NCBI GenBank assembly: GCA_950295325.1
Contig: OX485806.1
Span: forward strand, 52,077,169-52,141,168
Direction: 5' to 3'
Length of the DNA stretch: 64,000 bases
Origin: Polytrichum commune
Taxonomy: Eukaryota > Streptophyta > Polytrichopsida > Polytrichales > Polytrichaceae
Part shown: positions 1 through 12,323 of the stretch, piece after piece
How positions within the stretch are numbered: position 1 is the first letter of the stretch
Layout: each line of letters starts with the position of its first letter
The notes under the pieces: model-generated
Databases searched by the model: none
What the model was told of the DNA's origin: nothing
The model's input: the letters and a program-made list of their open reading frames with translations, nothing else
Program-made: the position numbers and the translations under genes

Positions 1-4
1 CACC

Positions 5-1210
5 TTGGCAGAAGCTAAGACGGCGGCACGACGGGTAGAAACCATAGACAAGGAGAATGAGCAAATGTGGGACCGCACGATTTCCCCGGTCTTTGCATTC
101 ATTCTCGCACATTGTGTGCCTCCAACATGGGATAATTCCATGTTGAAGGACACCCTTCATGGCCAAGGAAGTGCCCCAATTTACCATCAAATCGCGCCAT
201 TAGACTCACGGCCACCGCCATTGGAGATACTCCCCACACCCTATCATGATCCATCTACCATTGGTAAGATGGCCGAACTCGAGAAGAGGGTCACTTAAGC
301 CAACGCGGATCTCAAGGAGGATGTTATGAAAACTCTCAAGATCATGACGGAACAATTGACCATGACCATCAACACCAAGTCACAAGCTCCACATGTAGGA
401 TCTTTTAATGAAATGGGAAATTATTTGTCAAACATTTGGTGTAGGAATTGCAACCAATATGGCCATAGTGATCAATTTTGTCAAGCACCAAGGAATCTCA
501 TGCCAATGGTCCCTCTTCAAGGTCATTTTCAAAAGCATCCTCCTTTAGGATCAACCCATCAACCCGCACAAGGTATTCCTTGCTCCACATGCAACAAAAT
601 GCACCCAATAGGCCTGGGCATTTGCTAAGTAGAATCGGGGGTGACATGTGCCAATTGTAGTGGGAACCACCCAACACACAGATGTAGACGGCCAAATCTA
701 GGTCATAGCCAAGGTAACTCTTACAACAATGCGCATCCGCAAAGCAATACCAATTCTTTTTATGATAAGCAAGTGCAAGGGTTCCAACCCAACCAACCCC
801 GATATGGAGGCAACGGACAACAACCTTCTTATGGAAACCAAGGCTACAACCATGGTACCAACTGGAACCAAGGATTCAATAGAGTTGACCGTAACTTAAA
901 TTTTGGTCATAACCAAAATCAAGCTAGGGGTCAAGCCCGATCGGGTCATCTTCATCAACCAAATTTCCAAGATGCTCGGTATGTCGATAAGAATTCCATG
1001 GACCCAATGGGCAATACTGATCCAATCTTCCAGAACACCCTCACTGTACTACACGAGCATAAGCCAATGGTCTCCTCTACTTTTCTTATGGGGTTGGATA
1101 AAAAAACGGTAGATGATGCAGTTATGACTAACACCCAACGGTTGCATGTCATCCTAGTCATATCTAGGATGACATATGAGTTGTGTCCATCCATTATGAG
1201 TAAATGTTGA
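5..1210 (+). pseudogene. LTR-retrotransposon gag remnant with zinc knuckles
   Basis: One reading frame runs from the window edge to 1210 and is broken by two in-frame TAA codons (296-298 and 626-628). The middle part has a clear retroviral-type zinc knuckle, CX2CX4HX4C (CRNCNQYGHSDQFC), followed by two looser Cys/His clusters (CSTCNKMH..C and CANCSGNHPTHRC) and a long Asn/Gln/Gly-rich tail. Gag proteins use such knuckles to bind element RNA in the particle. The frame starts before the window, and no protease or reverse transcriptase follows, so this is a fragment. Family (Ty3/gypsy-like) is inferred from the multiple knuckles; it is not proven. Confidence 0.7.
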
Positions 1211-1249
1211 TTCACATTAGAAAAACCATACATTTTACCAATGTGAAGT

Positions 1250-2720
1250 AGGAAATGATTAATCCACTCAATGAATAGTGTTCCCGCCATCTAAGTTTTT
1301 TTCCATGGCCATACAATCCTCCTCCTCATACCTAATTATGAAATTGCACCTTAATAGTCTACCCTTAAATATATTAAAATTAGGAATACTAAAACCCAAT
1401 GCATTGATGCAGAACAAGATAGACAATTTTTCTCTTTTGTGAGGCGTGACAATATGCATGTTTCGTATCCCCCTCCTAGTCAAAACACGAGCACCTCCAT
1501 TTTGTCCTATTTGGGCCCTGGACTCATCATTGTTCTAGATGTGAGTGTTTGGGTAATTATGCCTAGAGTACATATTTTCCAAATTATCGTATAAAGAAGA
1601 AACCATTCTCACGGCATAAACACTCTGTTATGCCTTGTTCCAAACCTCTACATTTTGATAATTCAAATTACAAATTCATTCTCCTCATATAAAAACACTC
1701 GAAGTGTCAAAGTTGGGGTTCCTACTTTTGAACCATTTTACCCAACCTGATCGTGGAATGCCCTTTGTAGAGGGTGTCACGGTCTTGGTGATCTTTGCCA
1801 CCTTTAAACAACATTGACTCAATTAGCAAATGGCCTATTATTTACATTTTGATAATTCAAATTACAAATTCATTCTCATATAAAAACACCCTTCACTTAC
1901 CATATAAGGTTTTCCCCAAAACATAGTCCCACAAAGACGTGGGGAGTATTCCATAAATTTGTGCCATTGTTTTTATAGAAGCCCCATCAACTGCAAAAAA
2001 AGGTTGCCTCTAGTTGATCATCTATTGAGTTGCCATTTTTCTAAGTTTCTAAACTGGAGGTTAGAAACGTATACCATTATCCACCTCAAAACCCTATCAA
2101 ATGTCCTCCGCACCCCGACGCATGTTTTGAGATTGTGTGTTGTGAAGTATAATGAATTCGTTAGAATGGGCCTCCCAATGCACAAATTGGTCCAGTCTAG
2201 CCTTGGGGGTAGGCCATCATTATTATGAGATTGAGTCTGGCTAGAACTTCCCACCACCTAGGTCTTTAGACCATCAAAATGCCAACTTTTAGTAACCAAC
2301 ATCTTAAGGGATGTCATGGCCTCCTCCTCGATCCCACACATATCATTGGAAATCCCCATTCTAAATACATTCTAATTGGGGTGCAACTCAAGGATTTGTG
2401 CAAATTCAACAAAACAATTACCGCCATGGGGATCAAAATCAAAATCTACCCCACTCTCATAGTCTCTTTCCAAGTCAATAAATGGTTCAATTGCCACTTG
2501 GGTGTCTTGAATGCATTCAAAAAATTGCTCACTTTGATCATCCAAACTTGTAGCATAGTCCTCTAGTATGACCTAGCCCCCCTCATTGTTGCACACAATA
2601 ACCTCACAACAATATTGAAAATTCTACACTTTGATGTCATAGCCTTAATCATGAATCATGTCTTAGCCACAATTGTGATTGAAGTACATATTGTTGAAAG
2701 CATGAGTTGACTTGCATATG
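1250..2720 (-). pseudogene. degenerate minus-strand coding stretch, unidentified
   Basis: Read on the minus strand, about 2700 to 2300 gives a protein-like acidic run (for example LDDQSEQFFECIQDTQ and DFDFDPHGGN) interrupted by stops. 2257-2018 gives a further open stretch. I do not recognise the family; transposon origin is likely from the surroundings. A direct repeat of about 50 bp lies at 1651-1697 and 1841-1892. Frameshifts prevent a clean gene model. Confidence 0.3.
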
Positions 2721-3245
2721 ATTAAGGGCATAGTTCTTCCATTGGTGTAGCTTAGTAATCCAATAAGTAATTAAGGGTTTGTATCTCACATGTATATGTC
2801 GAACTCTGATTCACAATATTCATGTGCTATTTTTTGCCAAGTTTACATAGTAGTATTTTATAAATTTTTTATTAACAATATATATATAGTTAATGGTTAT
2901 AATTGGTGATACCAAACACAATATTTAGTGCAATGGGTTGATATCATTTTTCTTATACCATTAATGTTTTCAACATTTAATTTCTACATTTTAAAGGATT
3001 TGGATTTGTATAAAATGCAAGAACTTTCATGTAGCTAGATATGTACTTCTCATATCCATATGGAATAAGGGTAATGGGGACCCAATTATACTACCACATT
3101 AATAAGATAGATGTTAAATATCACTATACAAATTGCACAAATAAATATGAATAAATTCAATGATATTTTGTAGTCAATATCTCAAAACATATCCAAATGT
3201 ATCAGTCTTTGCTACATTTACCATCAATATGTTGACTACCTAATT
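2721..3245. other. AT-rich spacer, nothing recognised
   Basis: I see no coding signal, RNA gene or strong repeat here, only AT-rich sequence. Confidence 0.5.
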
Positions 3246-3662
3246 GTGAAAGGCTTGTTTCATTCCTCCGAGATAGCTTTGAATGCTTTCATAGGCCACT
3301 TGGTGGTGGACTTCAACGCATCGCCCAAACGCACCATCGGCCGGTCGGCGTCGTTGTTGCCCTCGTACAACAACACGGATTCCGCTCTAGGCTCAATTGA
3401 GGACACGCTCACATATACGTTGGCCTCCTCAATAAGCCGCCCGTGGAGTGCACATCCTACAAGGCTCACCGTGAGCTACCACGTTTGCTTTGGCCTTGTT
3501 GTCCTCGTCCTAATCAAACATTTTGACCTTGGACAACAACCTTGGACCCCGTGGCCAATGGAGAAGGTGCTTCCTCCAACAACTTTGGAGCTGCTTCCAA
3601 CAACAGGGGAATGGCCTCCAATGTCTGCGTCTACATTCGAAGTCATAATTGTCAAAAAATGA
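3246..3662 (-). pseudogene. CACTA (En/Spm) TNP1-like C-terminal fragment
   Basis: The minus strand encodes a stretch ending GDALKSTTKWPMKAFKAI. This fits the C-terminal domain of plant CACTA accessory proteins, where a short beta-rich region ends in a conserved LG-A-G-x-V-x-WP motif. Upstream (3660-3470) a second frame gives a Ser/Gly-rich run and a KANVVAHGEP motif typical of the domain's start, so at least one frameshift separates the halves. These proteins bind the subterminal repeats of CACTA elements. A related fragment lies on the plus strand at 63432. Non-functional. Confidence 0.5.
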
Positions 3663-4069
3663 AAAATCCAAATAGAACTTTAGCATAGTGGGGTTCACAC
3701 ACATAGGGTGTCGATGAACCTACCAACTTGGTGGTAGTGACGCTAGACCAACCTCCTTGTCCATATACCCCACGCAATATTCTATGTCGGAGGGATTGCG
3801 GGCCAATACTTCAAATGGCCCTATGATTCCCCTTAAAAAGTCATCGTTAGGGTCTAACGGATCTCATTGCTCACAATCAAGGACATTTGAGGGGGAGGAC
3901 TATGTCGTTGCCATTGCATCGCAATCAAATTGAAGACATCAAGTTGTACCATGAATAAGGTCCGAAATCATACTAAAGAGATCATGTAGGTCTTTTGTAG
4001 GGCTCTGGAGGGGATAGGTCCTCCCCCACAAGAAGCTCCAATGAGCATTCGTTTCCTCTGCAAGAAATG
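3663..4069. other. spacer, nothing recognised
   Basis: This is the flank of the left LTR copy. No coding signal was found. The last five bases (4065-4069, AAATG) are the putative target duplication of the LTR. Confidence 0.4.
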
Positions 4070-6838
4070 TGTGAGCGTCAAAATTGCCCCAACGGCAAAT
4101 AAGCTCACAATTGAGGTGTTTTAGCAAAATTATTAGATTCGTAAGAAGAAAATTTAGCAAAAAAACCATTTAAATTAAGGTATGTTGACTAGAGGTGTTT
4201 TACCTTTGGAGTAAATTCTCGGGCAAGTAAAAATTAGAAATCGAAGGGATAAAAGAAAAACACCCTTTACCCGAATCGGAAGTGTTAAAGTAGTAGGCTA
4301 GTCAGTATATAGGTTAAGTTAGAAACAACCAAATCAAGCAACCAAAAGTCAAGCGGCGGCAACTAAAAAATAAAAGAAAATAACAACTACGAGCGTAAGG
4401 GATCTTGCCAACTAAGGCAAGGGGGCCATGTTGCCACCCTTGCCAACCAAAAAATCAAATTCAAACGGAAATAAAATATCCTTTCTAAGGGCTTGAAAAA
4501 GTGGGGTGCAAGGTGACATCCCTCACCCCCATTCACCTCTAAGGGCTTAGTTGCCACCGTTCAAAGAACGGGACCCCTCGGTAAACGGAAGAGAAAAGGG
4601 GCCCAACACTTTATTTGAAGGGTCATAAAAATCCATCTTCTCCTTTCAATACTCTCTCTAAATTTTAATTTTTTGCACGTCGAAGCCCTTTAAAAATTTT
4701 AGTTAGAAGGAGAAACAACATTCTCATTCATTCAATATAGGCATAAGTTGAATTCTTATAGTTTGAACTCTTGAGAGAAGGTAATGTGTTTTTTAACACA
4801 CCCCTAAGTAGCTGTGTCACTTTCAAGTGAGTGTTGTGGATACAAAAACTATAATTTAGCCTTCAAATTTGTAGTAAGTGTAGCCCTTTATGTTAGCTTT
4901 CCAAAAAACCTAAGGTCGTTATAATCTATATTAGAAAACCAAAGTTATGAATGTTTGACTGAAGATGCCTTAGTTGTCTCTTAAATTACAAGCGCTGACT
5001 TTGCAAGCGCATAACTAACTCACAAGTCATTTAATTGCTTTGATATTTAAGCGTATTACAGGTCTTGTTGTTAGCTTTCTAGAATATGTAAGCATGTTTG
5101 AATCTAATTTGATGTATGTAAGTTATGAGTGTTTTAATGAAGGTGTTTCAGCTGGCTCTCAAATTACAAGTATTGACTTTACAAGCGCATAACTAAAAGA
5201 GAAATTATTCTGTTGTTTTGATATTTGGTAGTGTTATAGGTCTTGTTGTTAGCTTTCTAGGAAATATAAGTTTGTCACAATTAGATTTAAGAAGTGAGAG
5301 TTATGAATGTTTGAATGAAGGTATCCCAGCTGCTTCCTAAAATATAAGAGCTGACTTTGTAAGCTCAAACCCGCAAAAGAAAGCATGCAATTATTTTGAT
5401 CTTTGGGGCAGTTGTAGATCTGATTTTTAGGTTTTTAGAAAGTATAAGCTTGTTGGAATCTATGTTAAAAATAAAAGTTATAGATGTTTGATGAAGATAT
5501 CTTGAATTCTAAATGTTGACTTTGTAAGCTCATATCTTTAAGAAGATACATGCAGTTTCTTTCATAATTGGATGACTTATAGTTATTTTTGTTAGCTTTC
5601 CAGAGTACTAACAATTGTCCCAATTGAAACTTGTGAGCAAAAGTTCTGGTTGTTTAAGCAAAAGAATATCTACTGCCTTACGAGAAGAGGTTCATCCATC
5701 CAAGGTTGGCGTGTTGTGGGCGGCCGAGCGTTGGAATGGGGGTTCCGCACCAACCATCACCAAACCAAGATGGTAGTCAATCGATAAGCTTTTTAATCCT
5801 TCAATTTAGGAATGAAGGGAGCGTGGCAAAGATAAATTTTCACCCCAACCCAACTATCCATGTAAGGCTAGGGTGGCATCACCCACCTAGCCGCCGAGGG
5901 TGATTCTAACTCCCATGTGTGCGGAGCCTCTCGTTTAAATGTTGTGGTAGTAGTTTTCCATTCATAGCTCGTTCGTGTGTGGTGAAGCCGGATTAATCAC
6001 CGACATGACCATTCTGTATGTTTGTAGGTGTTAAGGTGGGAGTAATGACCCACGAAACCATCATCATGTTGTTGGCCCCAAGGGTTGGAGGTGATGGCCC
6101 CAACCCTTGAAGATTGTGCAATAGGTGGAACACACATGTTGCATTATTCCCTCATCCCATCAAGTTGAATTTTGGTGGTCAAACCGTGTTAAACTAATTA
6201 ATAACCAACAAAATTTGTACGACCCCCACGGGCAAAAACCAATCGGAAATTTAACTCCGAGGATTGAGACCACCCTCTAGCGGCAAAGATCGGAGGATGT
6301 AAGTATGAATCAACCTTCAAGAGACTTGCACAGGGCCTTGAAGGGTTTGGGTTAGGGCATACGCCAAACAGGTAAGTGGTGATGCCATAAATTATGAACT
6401 TAATAACATAGGCTTTGTTCAATCAACCATAAATTAACAATGAAGGTTGAGAGGGTGGGACTTAATAAAGGTCCCCCCGTTTAGAGAATTTAATATATAA
6501 GAAATAAAGAATTAGAGATGGCCCAAGGTAAAATATAAGGTTATTTCATTCATTAGGATTAGGTTGCCTTGATCCCAAGGCTAGTGTGTCTGCGCGTAGA
6601 CTAGGATAGAGTAGGCATTAGGTTAGGGAACTTGATAATTATATTAAGCATTTAAAATCTAAGCACAACCTATCGAAAGGATACGACGCGATTATCAAAT
6701 TTTGCCACTAATACAAAACATCCATTAAATATCATAACCGGGTTCGGCTTGGGCACTTGCCAAGGCAGGCCACCCTCACCGAAGGGCTTATGCGGTACTT
6801 TTAGACTCCCTCGGAGGTGGGTGGCCAAAAATACCACA
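4070..6838 (-). mobile_element. solo LTR, copy 1 (minus orientation), about 2.77 kb
   Basis: Reverse-complement homology to 18522-21816 runs along the whole segment and stops sharply at both ends. In its own orientation it starts TGTGGTAT and ends CGCTCACA, the TG..CA ends of an LTR. Flanks AAATG (4065-4069) and AAACG (6839-6843) look like a 5-bp target duplication with one change. No internal region follows, so a solo LTR formed by LTR-LTR recombination is the simplest reading. Inside, 4880-5640 holds about four diverged units of roughly 179 bp, each with GTTAGCTTTC and a 'gttatgaatgtttga' block. Confidence 0.7.
4880..5640. repeat. internal tandem repeats of the LTR, about 179-bp period
   Basis: The block GTTAGCTTTCYAG recurs near 4891, 5070, 5249 and 5591, each followed about 50 bp later by a 'gttatgaatgtttga' block and a 'gctgactttgtaagc' block. 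The same units occur inverted in the other LTR at about 20440-21010, so they belong to the LTR and are older than the two insertions. Confidence 0.6.
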
Positions 6839-6843
6839 AAACG

Positions 6844-7074
6844 TAGCTACTACCTCAAGTAGGATCTACTCTATGGGCGACCATATCCCAACATCAAAAT
6901 GAAAACACAACATCGATAAAAACATGCCGCAATTGGTTTTTAATTTTTAATTTTTACATTGAGGTCCATATCGTAGTAAATCACTACATCCAACCCCCAC
7001 TCTCGCCTATCATACAATTTTCTAATGTTGCATAGAAGACCTTACTTGGGGGAGCTTCGCGGCAATAGAAGAGA
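6844..7074. other. spacer
   Basis: Flank between the solo LTR and the 174-bp direct repeat. No gene was seen. Confidence 0.4.
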
Positions 7075-7248
7075 TGTCGCGCACCTCTCCATGAGGAGTG
7101 CCCAAAACACCGCGGGCACAAGGGGGACCCCGGAGTGACCCCCGGGACTTGTGGCGCCGTTGGTGAGAGGGCCCAAGTCATCCTAGTGTGGGTGACGGCC
7201 CCGGGCGTTGGGAATGCCTCCCACCCACAAAGACTAGGAGGCACGAGG
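7075..7248 (+). repeat. GC-rich direct repeat, copy 1
   Basis: This matches 63827-64000 over 174 bp with about eight mismatches and no gaps (about 95 %). Similarity starts sharply at TGTCGCGCACCTCTCC in both copies. The right copy follows a CACTA TNP1-like ORF, so the repeat may be part of a CACTA-type element. It is much more GC-rich than its surroundings. Confidence 0.7.
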
Positions 7249-8929
7249 GTAAGGCCAAAAGCTATGCGTAGTTCATGGCGTGGTGATTCTAGAATGCTCA
7301 AGATCACCTCAATCGGAGGTGTAAGCTAGGAGTTATGGCCATTTGAGTGGGGCGCTGTCCCGAGACAACGCCCTGGTACAACAGTGCCTGGGAGTGATTC
7401 CCGGGACTGCCAAGGTTCAAACCAGTGTTGAATGGGTATGTTGTAAAGTGCATACAGGGGAGGCCTGGTTTTTGAAAATTTCTTGGAAATGTAGAACATC
7501 GAGGTATTGATATTACAAAGGTTTTGTATTTTCAAGGTAGGGTATGTGTATGTGGTCTTGTAAAATTTCTTGAATTTTAGGGTACGTGTTATGGTGTGAT
7601 TTTTTTTCATATACCAGGGTGCCCAGTGCAAGGGTATGGTATGTCATTTTAAGGTTTTTAAGAGAGAATTTAATTAATTAATAAAATAAAAAATAAAAAA
7701 TAAAACATATGAAGCATGAACTTGAGCAAACTGATCAAATTGAATCATGATTTGAATTTATTAAATTGTCATGCTTGACCAAGTATTGAATCGGATCAAC
7801 ATGGACTACTTCGACCAACATCAGTTTAATCAAACAAAGTTGAATTGATAAAAAACAATCAAACAATGCCCTCAAGCTAAATCTCACTCTAGCTCACCCG
7901 CTGCAATCAACTCCTTTTCACTAAACTTGTTTAGCAAACACAAACCCTAGTTGTTATATGAAGTTGGTGCTTCAAGCAAAGACAAAACGGAATTACCTCT
8001 TCTTGAAGGTGCAACACCCTCTCTCCCACATTAATCAACGTTGCTAGCTTAACCCCAGCAACAAAGCTCCACTACTTGTAGTACGATGTGCACACAACAA
8101 ACCCGTACATCGCCGTAAGCAGGCATAATGAACAAAGACGTGCATGTTTAAGGGTTTCCAAGCTCATCGTTGAGCAAGATACGGGTTAGTGACCAGGTTT
8201 AGGGTTGGCAGTGAGTCCAGGGCCCGGGTATGAACCTGGTATTTGCGCACTGCTTGGTAGTTCAAGCTGGTATCACAAGCCAGTGTACATACCCTTTTAT
8301 AGACCCGTGTGCTTAACAGATACCCGTTCAACACTGGTTCAAACAAGCATAACTTTGTCAAGACTTGCATGAATGGGTCAAGTGAGGAGTCCATCCGGAT
8401 CTACGGGAAGCGTAGATGAAGATGGAATGGTTATTTGTTAGCATCAGACATCATACAAGGAAGTTATGATGGTCTGAAGCTACTAGGGGCTTCTAGGCCC
8501 AACGGCTAAGGGAAAATATCTACTTGGCCCCAACTCTTGGTAGAGAGACAAGAGGTTTCTTGACGGTGGGGTAGGGGCCCCGCATAGAATCCTTGAGGCT
8601 TACATGGGTGAGGTGGTGTGGCCTCACCCACCTGAGGCCGAACGATACGGCCTCCATGGGCATTGGACCAATGTGAGGCCATAGTTGCCTAGTATGGTTC
8701 GAGTTGTTGTAGTGTTGCTCCGGCAATGCGATGATCAACATAGGATTGGACTTCCATGGATGGAAGTTCACATCTAGGAATGGGTTACCGATTAAGGGGT
8801 GAGTCCCGAAAGCCAAGTAGGAGGGTTGGTTCCCTCCTATGAATTATAAGGTCCGGGTTAGGAGGAGCTAAGCATTAGCATGGCGGAATGCGAAGGGTTA
8901 GCGTTTGTAACCTTTGCTAGAAACAAAAA
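7249..8929. other. degenerate spacer before the CACTA transposase remnant
   Basis: No intact gene. A short segment at about 7408-7440 resembles the reverse complement of about 8321-8345 (GTTCAACACTGGTT), a weak inverted pair. From about 8700 the plus strand begins to read as degenerate protein leading into the DUF4218 region, so part of this stretch is probably decayed CACTA coding sequence. Confidence 0.35.
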
Positions 8930-10517
8930 TTGGCAAGATGGTCAAGGGGGCTAGCAAGGGTTGCGACACGGCCATAGCACTATCCATGTTGGAAAAATAA
9001 TTCCCGCCATCATTTTTTGACATCATGAGCCATCTAGTTATGCACCTCGTGGAGGAAGTGGAAATTTGTGGACCCATGCATACACGTTGGATGTACCCTA
9101 TATAGAGGTATCTCAAGACTCTAAAAGGATACGTCCGAAACCGTGCTCGACCAGAGGCTTGCATGACTGAAGGCTATGCCATAGTTGAGGCTTTGGGATT
9201 TTGCACAGAGTATATGTAAGAATATACAGTTACCACTCAAAGAGTGTGGAATGACAAAGAAGACCCATCACTGTACGATGAGATCCTCGAAGGTGGCAAA
9301 CGGGCGCGTTGCGTCCCACCCGACCTTCAATAATGGATACACGAGTTCGTGGTGAACAATGTGGCACCACTGGAGGAGTGGAGGATGTGAGTTCATGTTA
9401 GGGGGGAAGAACTTGTCGTGCACCTCTTCTCTTACAACAACACTCCAGTCCATACCCTATGACTACGGTTGTATGCAATTATAATTGCCCTTAGTGATTT
9501 TAGCCAATCACGGGTAATGATGTGATTAATTATATCCAAAATCTCTGGGCAATGTAGATTTTGCCGTTAGCTCGGGAAGTCGATTAAAGCGGTCGCGCTG
9601 AAACTTGACTTTTGTACGAACATGTATATAGCTATAATTAGTTTATCATGCAGGAAACATGAGGATGACATATCACGACGTGAATGTGAGCGGCATGAGT
9701 ATAGGCGCGGGTAGTGTACCCAACGGAGTTGCGCGACGAGGATTTTCACATTTGGTTTCCAAAAGTAATGTTGCGCGCCATAGAAGAAAGGACTAAGGAG
9801 GTACAACAAGACATTAGGGCCTTGATGTTACCTCCATCAGATCAAACGAAGTCGTATTGATCCATGTATGCGTTTGGAAACCACATCCGTGTCCGAAGTG
9901 CACATGCGCAATTGACAACAATGGACTTTGGAGTAGCCGCAACATTTCAACAACTATGTCGCTCGGGCCTGAAGGACACAAATTCAAAGGCAACAGAGGT
10001 GGAGTACGTGGGCTAGGTGGAGGAAATCCTACCTGTAGACTATGGACACTTTGAGGTGGTGAACCTCTATTGCAATTGGGTGGTTGCAAACATGAAGGGA
10101 GATGGGGCCACCATGAAGCGCGATGACTATGGTTTCACCATTGTAAACTTTGACAGATTGATTCCTTACTTTGTACAATCATTTGTCTTTCCTCTCCACA
10201 TCGAATACATTTATTTTTCACATGACGTAGCCAAATGTGGATGGGAAGTTGTTTTGCGCAAGAAATCTATAGGCGTTCGGGTATTCTCCAAACAGTAGAG
10301 AACGGATGAAGTACAATGCATAACATTGGGCAGGACTTCAGATTTTCCCGGATTGCAAGTGACGGGCTTATATGACAATCTCGTACCGAAAACACCCATA
10401 TTAGACGATGCAGTGGAAATGGGGCCAGGAGTGGTTGCTAAAGCATTAGAATGTCTAGAGGGACCGAACGACGCATTGGTAGATGACTTAGAGTATTGCG
10501 ACTCTGACGGTGATTGA
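8930..10517 (+). pseudogene. CACTA (En/Spm) TNP2-like transposase remnant (DUF4218 and DUF4216 regions)
   Basis: At 8998-9180 the plus strand reads FPPSFFDIMSHLVMHLVEE, then GPMHTRWMYPI, a stop, RYLKTLKGYVRN, RPEACMTEGYAI and FCTEY. This is the signature of the DUF4218 region that follows the transposase domain in plant CACTA TNP2 proteins. At 10017-10298 a second block reads EEILPVDYGHFEVVNLYCNW, then DDYGFTIVNFDRL and GWEVVLRKK, matching DUF4216. In-frame stops (TAA 8998-9000, TAG 9103-9105) and frameshifts between blocks show it is dead. The upstream catalytic domain is not recognisable in the window. The 3' terminus of the element follows at 11101-11112. Confidence 0.8.
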
Positions 10518-11112
10518 CTCCACGTCCGAGAAAGAGATTGGTCTCTTGGAAATAATTACTTTAAATACTCTTCCCCAATTTCCCCCCTATATTCCCTAAA
10601 GATCAATCAATTAATTATTCAATAAATAAACATGGGCCATTCCCAATTTTCATTGTCGTTCATATTATAGAACAAAAAATACTTAATTTTGACCAAAATT
10701 TGTCATTATTAAATAAATACCCCAAACCATAATACTAGATAATGAGTCATGGGACAAAAACACAAGCGGCCTGTCTAGGACAGCCTACATTTCCAAGGGC
10801 TATCCAAAAAAAGGAAAAAAATGGCCCTTGTCAAATGTGACTGAAGAGTATGACTCACAAAAAATGTGACTGCCACATATGATTGGGCGTCCACCAGACA
10901 CGTTCCCCGTCGTTCCCTATGAAGGCACACGTCATTCCCATACGCCGTATACGGTACATTTGCCGAATACTACAGTGTTATATGACTGCGAGTCATATTT
11001 TTGAATTTTGTCCCCTCCAAAGGTCGAGGCCTGGCCAAATATGACATCATGTAGTCACCAGTCATCCCTAGTCACATTTCCCCAGTCACAAAATACCCAA
11101 TTTGTTGTAGTG
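10518..11112 (+). mobile_element. CACTA element 3' subterminal region and terminus
   Basis: The stretch ends TTTGTTGTAGTG (11101-11112), the reverse complement of CACTACAACAAA, the hallmark CACTA terminal inverted repeat. The 250 bp before it are crowded with short direct and inverted copies of a GTGACT/AGTCAC or ATGACT/AGTCAT motif, the usual pattern of CACTA subterminal transposase-binding repeats. The matching 5' terminus is not visible in the window. Confidence 0.75.
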
Positions 11113-11115
11113 TCC

Positions 11116-11835
11116 CCAACACCGCAATATGGCAATGAAACCATGGGCAATTCTAGATATCCGGATAGGCCACGCAAACCGTTTGGAAATGGTGGAAGAA
11201 CCAAATTCCACAACCCCAAGGCAAAAAACATGCAAACATTTTAATCGTTAGGAAACCTAAAAACTTGAGAGAAGCAATTGAATTGAATGATGCGAGTGAG
11301 TAAGAGTTGGCTATGCAAAAGGAGTTTGAATTCAATGCAATCAAATAACATTCTTTCACTCTCTAATGAACCCTCATACCTTAAAACTTCATGTCTTCAC
11401 TTAAATCCACTCAAATAAGGTCCATGTTAAGTCAAAAATTATATTGTGATTTCAAAAACGTTTTTGGGCTCTCAAGTCATTTTGATCATATTTTGTTCAC
11501 CACAAATAAGAGTTTCGGCTCTTAAATATGCTTTAGACCTATCAAATATCTTTAGTAAGATTTTTTTCACCTCAAATAAATCCACTTTCTTCCGAAAATG
11601 CCCAAAAACATTCTAATGACTTGAGTCAGATCTTTCACACATCAAATGACTCCAATTACTCTCAAATGTGTGTTAAAATTTTTAAATACTCAAATTAGAT
11701 TTTTCTTCATTCAAATGGATGCAATTTCTCTTAAAGGTGCCCTTCATACTTTTTAATCAATCAAGTAAAATGCTTTCGTTTTTAAATCAGATACAATGCA
11801 CTTACATAAGTTTATCTACATTCAAGGTGTTCAAA
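11116..11835. other. AT-rich spacer with recurrent 'ctcaaat' blocks
   Basis: No coding signal. A loose repeat of 20-60 bp built on TCAAAT, TTTTTCAC and TCTCAAAT recurs from about 11400 to 11780. Too diverged to define a unit. Confidence 0.35.
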
Positions 11836-11843
11836 CAAAATTT

Positions 11844-12315
11844 CAAAACTTGGACAACTAACCAACTAATTTGACTATTAGTTACCTAGTTGTTTTTTTT
11901 AATTATAGTTGTTCACAATTCTACCTGTCAAAAAATGTAGTTAAGTATAGTTATATATAGTTAACTAAAGTTGAGTGCAGTTTGTTCACGGAATTTTGTT
12001 GTAGTGTTGTAATGTCATTAGTGTGTTATTTGTGTTGGTGTATATAGAGGTTGTTCCAAAGCCCATCACTACGAGTGATCGTATAAACGTAGTTCTTGAC
12101 GATCCTTAGTGACTCGAGCATATTAAAGACCCTCAACTAAAGCAAATCAAGAGGCAAACTTCTTCAAATATATAATAATATTGGGATTTTTTTTCTATTT
12201 AACTATAGTGTTTCTTCAAATTTATTTGAAAATTTTCCATCTAACTATAGTTGTTCTTTTAAATGTATACAAAATCTAATTGAGTATAGTTATTTTGGTA
12301 GTTGTTCAAGGTCTG
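11844..12315. mobile_element. hAT-like MITE, copy 1 (472 bp)
   Basis: The ends are inverted: CAAAACTTGGACAACTAACC at the left and, read from the right, CAGACCTTGAACAACTACC. Flanking 8-bp duplications CAAAATTT (11836-11843) and CAACATTT (12316-12323) differ at one base. An 8-bp duplication is typical of the hAT superfamily. The palindrome-like AACTATAGTT motif recurs through the element. A second member in opposite orientation is at 28997-30568. No coding capacity. Confidence 0.75.
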
Positions 12316-12323
12316 CAACATTT

